Below, piece after piece: positions 9,156-16,605 of a stretch of 53,921 nt of DNA (the first letter of the stretch is position 1; each line of letters begins with the position of its first letter). A program made the position numbers and the translations under genes. Source of the DNA: Bacteroides sp. (GTDB lineage: Bacteria > Bacteroidota > Bacteroidia > Bacteroidales > Muribaculaceae). The stretch is taken from NCBI GenBank assembly GCA_023663525.1, contig JAMPHF010000001.1, positions 192,088 to 246,008 of the forward strand, given 5' to 3'. The notes below the pieces were generated by a model. It saw only the letters and a program-made list of their open reading frames with translations, had not been told where the DNA came from and did not search any database.

Positions 9156-9596
9156 ATGCTTAGAATTTTACTCAATCTCATTCTCCTATCCTCCTTTTTT
9201 TATTTTCCCGTAATTTCCCATGCAGAGGGGCGTGTGCCCTCCGCGAGACAAAAGTCTGATTCCGCAAGAGTCATGATTGATGTCTATGAATACGGGAGTG
9301 TTGATGTCCAGCCTCGTTTCCCGGGAGGCGATGCAGAGATGTATCATTTTATAAACAATGAGCGTCGCTATCCTCAGAAAGCATACCGCGATGGGGTGGA
9401 GGGGCGTGTCCTATGCAGTTTCATTGTCAATGAGGATGGAACTATCTCACACGTTTCGGTGATCAGAGGCGTGGAGCAGTCGCTCGACCGTGAGGCCGTC
9501 AGGATTTTGTCTAAAATGCCCGCCTGGGATGCAGGGCTGATAAATGAAGTGCCGGTGCCGGTCTATTGTATTCTGCCTGTTGCGTTCCGAAAATAG
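9156..9596 (+). CDS. Secreted protein with TonB C-terminal domain
   Basis: A 146-residue protein: a signal peptide (about residues 1-23, MLRILLNLILLSSFF, cleaved near SHA-EG), a short linker, and a TonB-like C-terminal domain. The family landmarks are FPGGDAEM, YPQKA, GVEGRVLCSFIVNEDGTI and LDREAVRILSKMPAWDAG. There is no extended proline-rich spacer and no long N-terminal anchor, so it is much shorter than a classical TonB. A role in energising outer-membrane transport is uncertain; a periplasmic TonB-domain protein is the safe call. The start follows the promoter at 9095-9125. Confidence 0.85.
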   Translation: MLRILLNLILLSSFFYFPVISHAEGRVPSARQKSDSARVMIDVYEYGSVDVQPRFPGGDAEMYHFINNERRYPQKAYRDGVEGRVLCSFIVNEDGTISHVSVIRGVEQSLDREAVRILSKMPAWDAGLINEVPVPVYCILPVAFRK

Positions 9597-9601
9597 CGTT
9601 A

Positions 9602-9615
9602 AGAGACACACTCTA
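9602..9615 (-). repeat. Short copy of the AGAGTGTGTCTC repeat end
   Basis: GAGACACACTCT, the conserved end of the dispersed repeat, sits between two convergent genes, 6 bp after the stop of the TonB-like gene. Only this terminal part is present. Confidence 0.6.
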
Positions 9616-9639
9616 AGCCTCGGACTGCGCAATGTGTTT

Positions 9640-10551
9640 TCAAGTTTCCGGTTGAGGTTTCGCAGCTTTGCTTATCGTCACGAGATATACACCCGAAAAA
9701 ATCAGTATGACCGCAAATATCTTGAGCGGTGTGAATCGGTCGAGATCGAGGTAAATACCGATTAGAGATGCTATGATCGGTTGCACATAGTTATACATAC
9801 CCACAAGGGTCGGTCGGAGGTTTTTCTGACCGATCATCGTGAGGATGTAGGCAAGGAAGGTCGCAATAACCACCACGTATCCAACACCGGCCATCTCGGT
9901 ATGTGAAACTTCGTTCCAGTCGGTCGTGACCCACTCCTTAATAGAAATAGGGAGAATGACGATACTTGCAAACGTGAACATCCACTTCATCAGTGTGAAA
10001 ACTGAATATTTTTTGATGAAGTTTTTGAAAAATGTGAGATAAAGGGCATAGCTTAGCTGTGCGGTCAGCACAAGCAGGTCGCCGAGCATTGGATTGTCAC
10101 CTTTCACTGCCGATTTCGTTCCTCCGAACACGAGCAGCAGCGCGCCTGATGCACCGAGAGCGATACCGCCGGCTTTTTTCCATGTGATCGGCTCTTTGAG
10201 AATCACGGCTGCAAGGAGCATGACCCACAGTGGCATGGTGGTGGTTATGATTGATGCCTCGCCGGGCGATGTGAATCCTATGCCCGTTATGTAGCTTCCC
10301 TGATTGAACACAATGCCGAGCAACCCTGCGCCTGCCATACGTATGAGGTCAGACGTGGGGACATGTTCATGCTTTGTGAACAGGGAGGCTATCCAGAACA
10401 GTATTGCAGCTCCTATGATACGGAAATTCGTCAACAAGAGTGGCGATATGACACCTGCCGTCATCACTAATTTCGCAATTGGTGCCATCATGCCCCAAGT
10501 CGTGTTGGCTCCGAGCATCGCAAGGTGTCCCTTCAGTTTGAAATCTTTCAT
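9640..10551 (-). CDS. EamA/DMT superfamily transporter
   Basis: A 303-residue membrane protein with two EamA repeats and about ten transmembrane helices. It opens KGHLAMLGANTTWGMMAPIAKLV; the conserved WG in the first helix is typical. The second repeat starts near LGDLLVLTAQLSYALYLTFF. Members export or import small metabolites such as amino acids or nucleosides; the substrate is unknown. The ATG at 10551 gives the usual short cytoplasmic N-terminus; an ATG at 10581 adds ten residues and is also possible, because the promoter at 10624-10655 lies upstream of both. Confidence 0.9.
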   Translation of the reverse strand: MKDFKLKGHLAMLGANTTWGMMAPIAKLVMTAGVISPLLLTNFRIIGAAILFWIASLFTKHEHVPTSDLIRMAGAGLLGIVFNQGSYITGIGFTSPGEASIITTTMPLWVMLLAAVILKEPITWKKAGGIALGASGALLLVFGGTKSAVKGDNPMLGDLLVLTAQLSYALYLTFFKNFIKKYSVFTLMKWMFTFASIVILPISIKEWVTTDWNEVSHTEMAGVGYVVVIATFLAYILTMIGQKNLRPTLVGMYNYVQPIIASLIGIYLDLDRFTPLKIFAVILIFSGVYLVTISKAAKPQPET

Positions 10552-10623
10552 TTTCTTGAGATTTTTCCCGATTCTTTGCATCTGCCGTCACGCATGTTGG
10601 GGATACAGTGCCAAAATCAGGCG

Positions 10624-10655
10624 CAAAAGTATAACAAAAGATAGAGATGCCCAAA
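10624..10655 (-). promoter_or_regulatory. Promoter of the DMT transporter gene
   Basis: On the minus strand TTTG (10652-10655), a 20-bp spacer and TACTTTTG (10624-10631) form a full Bacteroidota promoter. Apart from this and the -7 element at 10783-10790, the 10552-10858 gap holds nothing I recognise. Confidence 0.7.
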
Positions 10656-10782
10656 TTATAACATGATTAGTTCCTCTTTTTGAAGTCATTTTGACCTTTT
10701 CAGTAGTGATTTATTGTGGAATACAGATTGCTTTTAACAATAGTTGTCATACGTGTGCAGTAATCTTGCCCATGTAAGGGCG

Positions 10783-10790
10783 TAAATTTG
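10783..10790 (+). promoter_or_regulatory. -7 element for the 84-residue orphan gene
   Basis: TAAATTTG followed by a 5' leader of roughly 60 bases before the ATG at 10859. No clear -33 element is seen. Confidence 0.5.
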
Positions 10791-10858
10791 CATTACAATC
10801 AGGAGCTTACAAATTCTCCTCTTTTCTCTAAAAAATTACCAAATAAAATCTCTCTATT

Positions 10859-11113
10859 ATGATGACCGCTATCAATCGCACCGACATTCTTCATGTGACC
10901 GCTCTCAGCAGCGGTGTCACACTCATTTCGACAAGCATGAGCGGAGCAGCTTCAATTGGCGATGTGTTCCGTCTCGTGAAGTCACAGGCTGATTATGCTA
11001 AAGGGGTGGTCACTCTCCGTATCCGCAACAGCACTCAAGGATGGACTCAGCAACACACCATAGTGTTCAAGCAACCTGTCAGCATACCTGCCGGTCAGAC
11101 GGCACGCAATTGA
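10859..11113 (+). CDS. Hypothetical 84-residue protein
   Basis: I do not recognise this protein. It has no signal peptide or transmembrane helix, and is rich in Ser, Thr and Val with alternating polar and hydrophobic residues (for example KGVVTLRIRNSTQGWTQQHT), suggesting a small beta-rich fold. Two ATGs in tandem (10859, 10862) make the exact start ambiguous. A TAAATTTG promoter element lies upstream, and the stop is only 12 bp from the convergent ssb stop. Coding is supported by the promoter, the frame length and typical codon use; function is unknown. Confidence 0.65.
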   Translation: MMTAINRTDILHVTALSSGVTLISTSMSGAASIGDVFRLVKSQADYAKGVVTLRIRNSTQGWTQQHTIVFKQPVSIPAGQTARN

Positions 11114-11125
11114 ATCGTTCCCGCT

Positions 11126-11458
11126 TCATTTGCCGCCCAACAGCTCGAAATTATCAACGTATATTTCCGTGACGTTGCGTTTTATTGCGTTTCTGTCCTC
11201 CCACACTCGGTAGCGTATCTTCCCTTCAATGTACAGACGCGTGCCCGTGCGGATGTATTTCTCAGCAAACTCTGCTGCCGAATCCCACATTATTATTGTA
11301 TGCCACTCGGTCCGTTCGGGAATTTTTGTCCCGTCGGGCCGGGTGCGCTCACGCTCGTTTGTCGCAAGGCGGAAGGTGGCTATGGGGCGTGTCTCGACAT
11401 ATCTGACTTCGGGATTGTTGCCGACATTGCCGATCAATATGACTTTGTTTACGCTCAT
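11126..11458 (-). CDS. ssb: Single-stranded DNA-binding protein (short form)
   Basis: A 110-residue OB-fold protein with the SSB hallmarks VNKVILIGNVGNNPEVRY, ATFRLATNE, TEWHTIIMWDSAAEFAEKYI and GTRLYIEGKIRYR. The start is the ATG at 11458, which gives the canonical MSVNKVILIGN. A longer frame to 11506 is not family-like. The protein stops right after the OB fold (VDNFELLGGK) and lacks the flexible linker and acidic DDxPF-type tail that recruits repair and replication partners in full-length SSBs. It may therefore be an accessory SSB. A TAAATTTG element at 11552-11559 (minus strand) is a plausible promoter. Confidence 0.93.
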   Translation of the reverse strand: MSVNKVILIGNVGNNPEVRYVETRPIATFRLATNERERTRPDGTKIPERTEWHTIIMWDSAAEFAEKYIRTGTRLYIEGKIRYRVWEDRNAIKRNVTEIYVDNFELLGGK

Positions 11459-11551
11459 CTGCTTGGTTTTATGTGCTGAATATCTGTGCCGGTCTCCGGT
11501 TTGCAACCTAAGGCATGGTCACATCGCGTGAGATACCGACACAAATTTACA

Positions 11552-11559
11552 CAATTTTT
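11552..11559 (-). promoter_or_regulatory. -7 element for ssb
   Basis: TAAATTTG on the minus strand, about 94 bp upstream of the ssb start; no clear -33 element. Confidence 0.45.
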
Positions 11560-11611
11560 TTGAATGTAATGAAACTAATTTTAACTCTCGGACGTTTATT
11601 GATAGAGATAT

Positions 11612-11660
11612 TTAGAGTGTGTCGTCATCGCTTTAACGTTTGTTATGAGGCACACTCTTG
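11612..11660. repeat. Miniature palindromic copy of the AGAGTGTGTCTC repeat
   Basis: AGAGTGTG (11613-11620) and CACACTCT (11651-11658) are exact inverted ends. The right half (TTTAACGTTTGTTATGAG) resembles the right end of the large copy at 42786-42803. It looks like a version with the middle deleted, just upstream of the lipoprotein gene at 11697. Confidence 0.65.
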
Positions 11661-11696
11661 GTCGAGTTTAAAATTCGTTAATCAAAAACTCCAATA

Positions 11697-12314
11697 ATGA
11701 AAAGATTAATTATTTCAACATGCGTGTTTGCGGCTCTCGCATTCACTTCATGTGACGAGAATGCACGTCTTGCAAATGAGATGCAGGGATCATGGACGGG
11801 GACACCTGAAAATATCACTGACAATTCAGTGGTCACAGCCACAATACTTGAGACTCTTGACTTCACGCAATCAGACATAGCTGTCCCCAAGGGCAGCAAG
11901 GGTGGGGAGTTGATGATTGCGGGAATGATTTCCGCATCGACACAGGTGCTGTCGGAAGGCGCGATGATTGAGCCCCTGACCCTCACTGCCTCGGCCAAAT
12001 CAACCATCTCAGGCACATGGACTGTCATTGATGATGATGAGATAGCCGTGGCTCTTGACCCGGCGACACTGGCAGTGGAGGTTGATCCAAAGACAGTCGT
12101 CATGGAGGGAAATCCTCTGACGGGGTCAGCTCCGCGCATTGATTCCATCCGTCCCTCAGTCGCTTCAACCATCGAGGCAAGTATGCAACGTGTCCTGATG
12201 ACCCGCTACGCGTCTTTCCGTCATCTTGACGATGTCAAGGTCAAAGGTACGCTGCTGAAATTTGAATTGGGCAAGATGGATTGTGTGTTCACCCGTCAGG
12301 GAGCAGCTCAATGA
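11697..12314 (+). CDS. Hypothetical lipoprotein, possibly lipocalin-like
   Basis: A 205-residue protein with a lipoprotein signal peptide: MKRLIISTCVFAALAFTSC, lipobox ending at Cys19. After the anchor comes MQGSWTG, resembling the GxW start of lipocalin-like (calycin) domains. Beta-rich sequence follows, with GTWTVIDDDEIAVALDP in the middle and LKFELGKMDCVFTRQ at the end. Length and pattern fit the many uncharacterised Bacteroidota lipocalin-like lipoproteins, but this is inference. A copy of the dispersed repeat lies immediately upstream. Confidence 0.8.
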   Translation: MKRLIISTCVFAALAFTSCDENARLANEMQGSWTGTPENITDNSVVTATILETLDFTQSDIAVPKGSKGGELMIAGMISASTQVLSEGAMIEPLTLTASAKSTISGTWTVIDDDEIAVALDPATLAVEVDPKTVVMEGNPLTGSAPRIDSIRPSVASTIEASMQRVLMTRYASFRHLDDVKVKGTLLKFELGKMDCVFTRQGAAQ

Positions 12315-12402
12315 ACTCCATATCGTTTGATCACAACATCGCTCACACGACTTTTTGAATTGATTTAACATTTTATAAAAAGTTTAAATCAGTTGCTTTC
12401 CT

Positions 12403-12410
12403 TACCTTTG
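12403..12410 (+). promoter_or_regulatory. -7 element for tdk
   Basis: TACCTTTG, a perfect Bacteroidota -7, 25 bp before the thymidine kinase ATG. No -33 at the usual distance is obvious. Confidence 0.55.
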
Positions 12411-12435
12411 CTGCGAAATTCAACAATATCCCCTC

Positions 12436-13086
12436 ATGAACAGAAAAGGTAAGCTATATTTCCGCTACGGAACAATGGGGTCGGCCAAGACCGCACTCCT
12501 CCTGACCACTGCCTATAATTTCGAGGAAAGACACATCCGATATGTCTGTCTCAAGCCCGTTGTCGATACGCGTGATAAAGCCAACGTGATCCGTTCACGT
12601 ATAGGAATTGAGCGCGAATGTCGGTGGATCTATCATGATACGGACATCTATGAGATGGCACAGTGTCTTTTTGAGGAGTCGATGTCGGTTATCGATTGGT
12701 TTCTCGTCGATGAGGCCCAGTTTCTGACAGCCATGCAAGTCGATCAGCTCTCAAGGATTGTCGATGACTTCGGCAGCAATGTGATTTGCTACGGACTTCG
12801 CACAGATTTCCAGAGTAAACTGTTTGAAGGGTCACGTCGACTTTTTGAGATAGCCGACACGATAGATGAAATCAAATCGACATGTACGTGCGGACGCAAG
12901 ACCATAATCAATGCCCGCATTGACAAGAACGGTGATTTCGTGGAGGAGGGTGAGCAGGTTGAAATAGGTGGAGATGACCGCTACATAGCTGTGTGCCGCA
13001 AATGTTGGCGCAACAAGTGCATAGAGCAGTCCTACCGCTCGGCTCTCCCGTTCCGTGAGCTTTCAAAACCATCATCATTGTTATGA
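12436..13086 (+). CDS. tdk: Thymidine kinase, type II
   Basis: A 216-residue kinase that phosphorylates thymidine in pyrimidine salvage. It shows the type II layout: P-loop GTMGSAKT (12-19), the Walker B/lasso start VDEAQF (91-96), CYGLRTDF, and a zinc ribbon with C150, C152, C187 and C190. The P-loop has Ala where nearly all type II enzymes have the GK-preceding Gly (GSGKT). Lys18 and Thr19 are kept, so activity is likely but worth testing. It overlaps the next gene by 4 bp (ATGA). Confidence 0.93.
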   Translation: MNRKGKLYFRYGTMGSAKTALLLTTAYNFEERHIRYVCLKPVVDTRDKANVIRSRIGIERECRWIYHDTDIYEMAQCLFEESMSVIDWFLVDEAQFLTAMQVDQLSRIVDDFGSNVICYGLRTDFQSKLFEGSRRLFEIADTIDEIKSTCTCGRKTIINARIDKNGDFVEEGEQVEIGGDDRYIAVCRKCWRNKCIEQSYRSALPFRELSKPSSLL

Positions 13087-13853
13087 AATCAAAATTTCTG
13101 ACAGTCGTCACAGGACTGTTGATGTTTATCGGTGCCGGAGCCACTAATCCTGTAACGCTGGTGGACGAGACATTGACCTACGATGTAATCTACAAGTGGG
13201 GCTTCATAAACAAGGTGGCAGGCTATGCCACTATGTCGCTGCGTAACGACGGTAATCTCTACCGTGCCTCTGTCTTTGCAGAGAATGCGCCGTGGGCCAA
13301 CAAGATTTATATGCTCCGCGACACCCTTTACACCACCATGACAAAAGGCGATTTCTATCCGGTGACATATACGTATATCGCGCATGAGAACGGCAAATAC
13401 AAAAAGGATGTGTTGCACTTTCAACGTGAGGGCAATACATTCTCTGCTGAAGCTGTCCGATATAAGCGCAAAGCTCCGGGAGAGCCCATGACCAGCTCCA
13501 CGCTCCATCTTGAAGCAGAGGGCATGACGGTTGATATGCTGAGTTCCTTTTTCTATCTCCGCACTCTCGATTTTGATAATATGACAAAGGGTGAAAGTCT
13601 GACGGTAAATATCTTTTCCGGGTCAAAGAAGGAAAAACTTCGCATCACGTATCTCGGAAAGAAAAATGTCTCGCTCAACGGCCGGTCTCTGCCGTCATAT
13701 TTTATCAATTTCACTTTTACCCGCAACGGCATCGAAAGTTCTGCCCCGATTTCTGGCTGGATCTCGACTGACAGCCAGCGAATCCCGCTCAAGGTTGAAG
13801 GCTCTCTCTCGGTCGGAAAGGTACGTGCAATCTACACCGATCCGAATCCATAA
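13083..13853 (+). CDS. DUF3108 domain-containing exported protein
   Basis: A 256-residue protein with a signal peptide (MKSKFLTVVTGLLMFIGAGA) and a DUF3108-type body: LTYDVIYKWGFINKVAGYATM at the start and PISGWISTDSQRIPLKVEGSLSVGKVRA near the end. Function is unknown in the family; a periplasmic beta-barrel-like fold is expected. The start codon overlaps the tdk stop, so the two are cotranscribed, though no functional link is apparent. Confidence 0.88.
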   Translation: MKSKFLTVVTGLLMFIGAGATNPVTLVDETLTYDVIYKWGFINKVAGYATMSLRNDGNLYRASVFAENAPWANKIYMLRDTLYTTMTKGDFYPVTYTYIAHENGKYKKDVLHFQREGNTFSAEAVRYKRKAPGEPMTSSTLHLEAEGMTVDMLSSFFYLRTLDFDNMTKGESLTVNIFSGSKKEKLRITYLGKKNVSLNGRSLPSYFINFTFTRNGIESSAPISGWISTDSQRIPLKVEGSLSVGKVRAIYTDPNP

Positions 13854-13935
13854 GTAACGATAAAAAATATTCGCTGAGAGAATTTTTTTACCGTCCGCAA
13901 CTCCGATGTCATGAAAATTTAACACAGATAAGAAA

Positions 13936-15678
13936 TTGAAAAAGTATTGTTTGGCAATGGCAATTGCATCATCACTCCTCGGCTCTGTCTCGGGCATGGC
14001 TGAGGAGCTTACGCTAAAGATTGCGGCTACGTCCGATGTCCACGGCAACTATTTTCCCTATAACTTCATCACTCGCACTGATGGAGAAGGGTCTCTCGCA
14101 AGGGTTACCACGCGCGTAAAGGAACTGCGTGACTCACTTGGGAATGACAATGTCATCCTCCTCGACAATGGCGACATCCTTCAAGGTCAGCCCACAGCCT
14201 ACTATTATAATTTCATCAATACAGGCGTGACACATCCCACTGCAAGGATGTTGAATTTCATGGGCTATGATGCGCAGACAATCGGCAATCATGACGTGGA
14301 GACGGGTCATGCCGTCTATGACCGTTATCGCAGCGATCTCGGAAATCTTCCGCTTCTCGGTGCGAATGTAATAGACAAATCCACAGGCAAACCATATCTG
14401 CAACCCTACGCCGTCATCAGTCGGGCCGGCGTTAAGGTTGTGGTGTTGGGTCTCCTGACTCCGGCCATTCCTGCGTGGCTGCCGGAGACTTTATGGGAGG
14501 GACTTGAATTTGAGGACATGGTCGAGTCGGCACGCAAGTGGGTCCCGTACATTCTTGAGACGGAAAAGCCTGATTTGCTCGTCGGACTGTTTCATTCGGG
14601 ACATGATTCTTCAAAGATGACCGGTGAGTGGCGGGAGAATGCCTCATTGCTTGTCGCGGAGCAGGTGGATGGTTTCGACATCATATTTATGGGGCATGAC
14701 CATACGCTTTTCAATTCCTCCGGCAAGGATCGGGTAAATTCTACGGCTATTGTGCTCAATCCGGCCAACAATGCATCATATCTCGCTGAAAGCGAGGTGA
14801 AATTTACAATTGATAAGAATGGCAAAGTGACGGATAAGAAAGTGACGGGTCGTCTCACCCCCGTCAATCATCTTGAGCCTGATTCTGCTTTCATGGCTGA
14901 GTTTGACAATGAGCGTCGGGAGATACTCGACTTTGTCAGCCGTAAGATAGGTACTTCGACCGGCGATTTCTCAGTCCGCGATGCCTATTTCGGTCCTTCA
15001 TCATTCATGCAGTTGCTTCATGACCTCCAGCTCGCAATTTCAGGAGCGGAAATATCACTTGCCGCTCCGCTGTCATTTGACGCTGTCATCAAGGAGGGGG
15101 ATTTGAGGATGAGTGACATGTTCACGCTTTATAAGTACGAGAATATGCTCTATACAATGGCGATGACCGGTCGAGAGCTGAAGGATTATCTCGAAATGAG
15201 CTATTCGCTGTGGACTGATGTGATGGAGAATCCGACGGACAACCTCTTGCTTTTTTCAGGGGGGAAAGCTGCCAAGGGCGATTATGCCAAACTCTTGAAT
15301 CCATCATACAATTTCGACTCCGCAGCAGGAATCGTCTATACGGTTGACGTGACCAAACCGCGTGGAGAGAAGATTGATATTCTGTCGATGGCTGACGGGA
15401 CTCCGTTTGATCCTGACAGGACATATAAAGTGGCTGTCAATTCTTATCGCGCCAATGGCGGAGGCGATTTGCTGACAAAGGGTGCAGGAATACCACACGG
15501 TGAGTTGAAATCAAGAGTACTGTCTGCCACCGATAAGGATTTGCGTTTCTATCTGATAAAAGAAATCGAAAAACGTGGCACAATCTCTCCACGTGTGACT
15601 CCAAACTGGAAGTTTATCCCGGAAGATATGGTCAAGGATGCTATCGTCAGAGACCGCATGACTCTGTTTGGAGATTGA
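13936..15678 (+). CDS. 5'-nucleotidase / 2',3'-cyclic phosphodiesterase family (UshA-like)
   Basis: A 580-residue exported metallophosphatase that should hydrolyse nucleotides in the periplasm. Metal-binding motifs appear in order: TSDVHGNYFP, DNGDILQGQP, GNHDVETG, LFHSGHD and MGHDHT. The C-terminal nucleotidase domain carries YKVAVNSYRANGGGDLL. The start is TTG at 13936, giving MKKYCLAMAIASSLLGSVSG, a proper signal peptide. The first in-frame ATG (13957) would remove the positively charged n-region, and the upstream ATG at 13911 reads into a stop. A bidirectional terminator follows at 15696-15746. Confidence 0.92.
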   Translation: MKKYCLAMAIASSLLGSVSGMAEELTLKIAATSDVHGNYFPYNFITRTDGEGSLARVTTRVKELRDSLGNDNVILLDNGDILQGQPTAYYYNFINTGVTHPTARMLNFMGYDAQTIGNHDVETGHAVYDRYRSDLGNLPLLGANVIDKSTGKPYLQPYAVISRAGVKVVVLGLLTPAIPAWLPETLWEGLEFEDMVESARKWVPYILETEKPDLLVGLFHSGHDSSKMTGEWRENASLLVAEQVDGFDIIFMGHDHTLFNSSGKDRVNSTAIVLNPANNASYLAESEVKFTIDKNGKVTDKKVTGRLTPVNHLEPDSAFMAEFDNERREILDFVSRKIGTSTGDFSVRDAYFGPSSFMQLLHDLQLAISGAEISLAAPLSFDAVIKEGDLRMSDMFTLYKYENMLYTMAMTGRELKDYLEMSYSLWTDVMENPTDNLLLFSGGKAAKGDYAKLLNPSYNFDSAAGIVYTVDVTKPRGEKIDILSMADGTPFDPDRTYKVAVNSYRANGGGDLLTKGAGIPHGELKSRVLSATDKDLRFYLIKEIEKRGTISPRVTPNWKFIPEDMVKDAIVRDRMTLFGD

Positions 15679-15695
15679 TGGCGTTTACTGAGCAT

Positions 15696-15746
15696 AAAAA
15701 ACCGGGAGGGATGGAATCATTGCAATTCCGTCTCTCCCGGCTTTTA
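15696..15746. terminator. Bidirectional intrinsic terminator
   Basis: An inverted repeat CCGGGAGGGA...TCTCTCCCGG, extended by GGAAT/ATTCC, is flanked by AAAAA on the left and CTTTTA on the right. It lies between the convergent nucleotidase (+) and pRiA4b-like (-) genes and can serve both. Confidence 0.75.
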
Positions 15747-15758
15747 TCGTATGATTAT

Positions 15759-16313
15759 TTATTCATCAAAAGTCATTTCATCAAACCCGGCAGCATCAAA
15801 TTCATCTTCGTTAAATTCAGTTGTGCCATAGAATTCATCATCAAGATCTGTTTCGGTGGCTGTCTGTGCGGCTTTTGCATCAATCTTGGCGTCGAAATCA
15901 TCCAGGTCAACGAATTGAGCGGGTGCATCGCCCATTGAGATGGTGCAAAGGGGGTCATGAAGATTTTTACCCGGAATAGACTTTTTCATCTCGATGAAGA
16001 ATGAACGGTCTGTCATGTAGTCAAATACCCATACAAGACGCTGTCCGTCATCCTCAATGAAATCACTGAGGGGGGTATCTTCCATGAGATAGACATCCTC
16101 TGACGAGTCCGAGCCCATATCTTCGAGGCATATTTCCTGATTACGTTCCCAGCCATCCTCACACATAAAGAATGAACTTAACTGATTTTTGTCATAGCCG
16201 ACAGAATCACAGATGGCATTGCGAAGATCAAGGAATGTAGCGTCAGCATCAATCTGAATTTCGCGCTTGAAGTTGTCAACTTCGTCAGAAACTATACGAA
16301 AATTGAATATCAT
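15759..16313 (-). CDS. Plasmid pRiA4b ORF-3-like acidic protein
   Basis: A 184-residue protein whose first about 125 residues resemble the pRiA4b ORF-3 family: FRIVSDEVDNFKREIQIDADATFLDLRNAI, SSFFMCEDGWERNQEI, LVWVFDYMTDRSFFIEM. The last about 50 residues are strongly acidic (DDFDAKIDA...FDEMTFDE) and probably disordered. The family was first noted on plasmids and insertion elements but is common on Bacteroidota chromosomes; no transposase lies nearby. Function is unknown. It stands alone, with terminators on both sides. Confidence 0.82.
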   Translation of the reverse strand: MIFNFRIVSDEVDNFKREIQIDADATFLDLRNAICDSVGYDKNQLSSFFMCEDGWERNQEICLEDMGSDSSEDVYLMEDTPLSDFIEDDGQRLVWVFDYMTDRSFFIEMKKSIPGKNLHDPLCTISMGDAPAQFVDLDDFDAKIDAKAAQTATETDLDDEFYGTTEFNEDEFDAAGFDEMTFDE

Positions 16314-16479
16314 ATCGGAAGTATAATAGTTTAGCTGGTTAATTTATGGCCATCTGGAGTAATGGCTGTCAATAGATAGTGCGAAAGTAATAACTTTTTT
16401 TTAAACCGAAAATAGTTTTAAAGAAAAAATCGAGAGCTTATGCATTATCTCATGTTTTCTGAATAAGAAAGTATCTGAT

Positions 16480-16523
16480 TCACATTGGCTTTCATCCTCA
16501 CTCACATTGGTTTTCATTCTCAT
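16480..16523. repeat. Two tandem 22-bp repeats
   Basis: TCACATTGGCTTTCATCCTC is followed directly by a second copy with C-to-T changes (16480-16501, 16502-16523). It lies in the otherwise featureless gap 16314-16544 upstream of the pRiA4b-like gene. Confidence 0.6.
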
Positions 16524-16544
16524 GACAGACTGTGGGACATTAGT

Positions 16545-16587
16545 AAAGCCGGTCATCACTCATGGCTATTTTGTGATGACCGGCTTT
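16545..16587. terminator. Hairpin terminator after the pectinesterase-fold gene
   Basis: Arms AAAGCCGGTCATCAC (16545-16559) and GTGATGACCGGCTTT (16573-16587) are perfect 15-base complements around a 13-base loop, 19 bp after the stop codon at 16606-16608. Confidence 0.7.
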
Positions 16588-16605
16588 AAAGTAATAGGAT
16601 TTGGA

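Noticed and set aside
15759..16313. Insertion sequence suggested by the pRiA4b ORF-3 family name
   Set aside because: No transposase, terminal inverted repeats or target duplication are visible around the gene.
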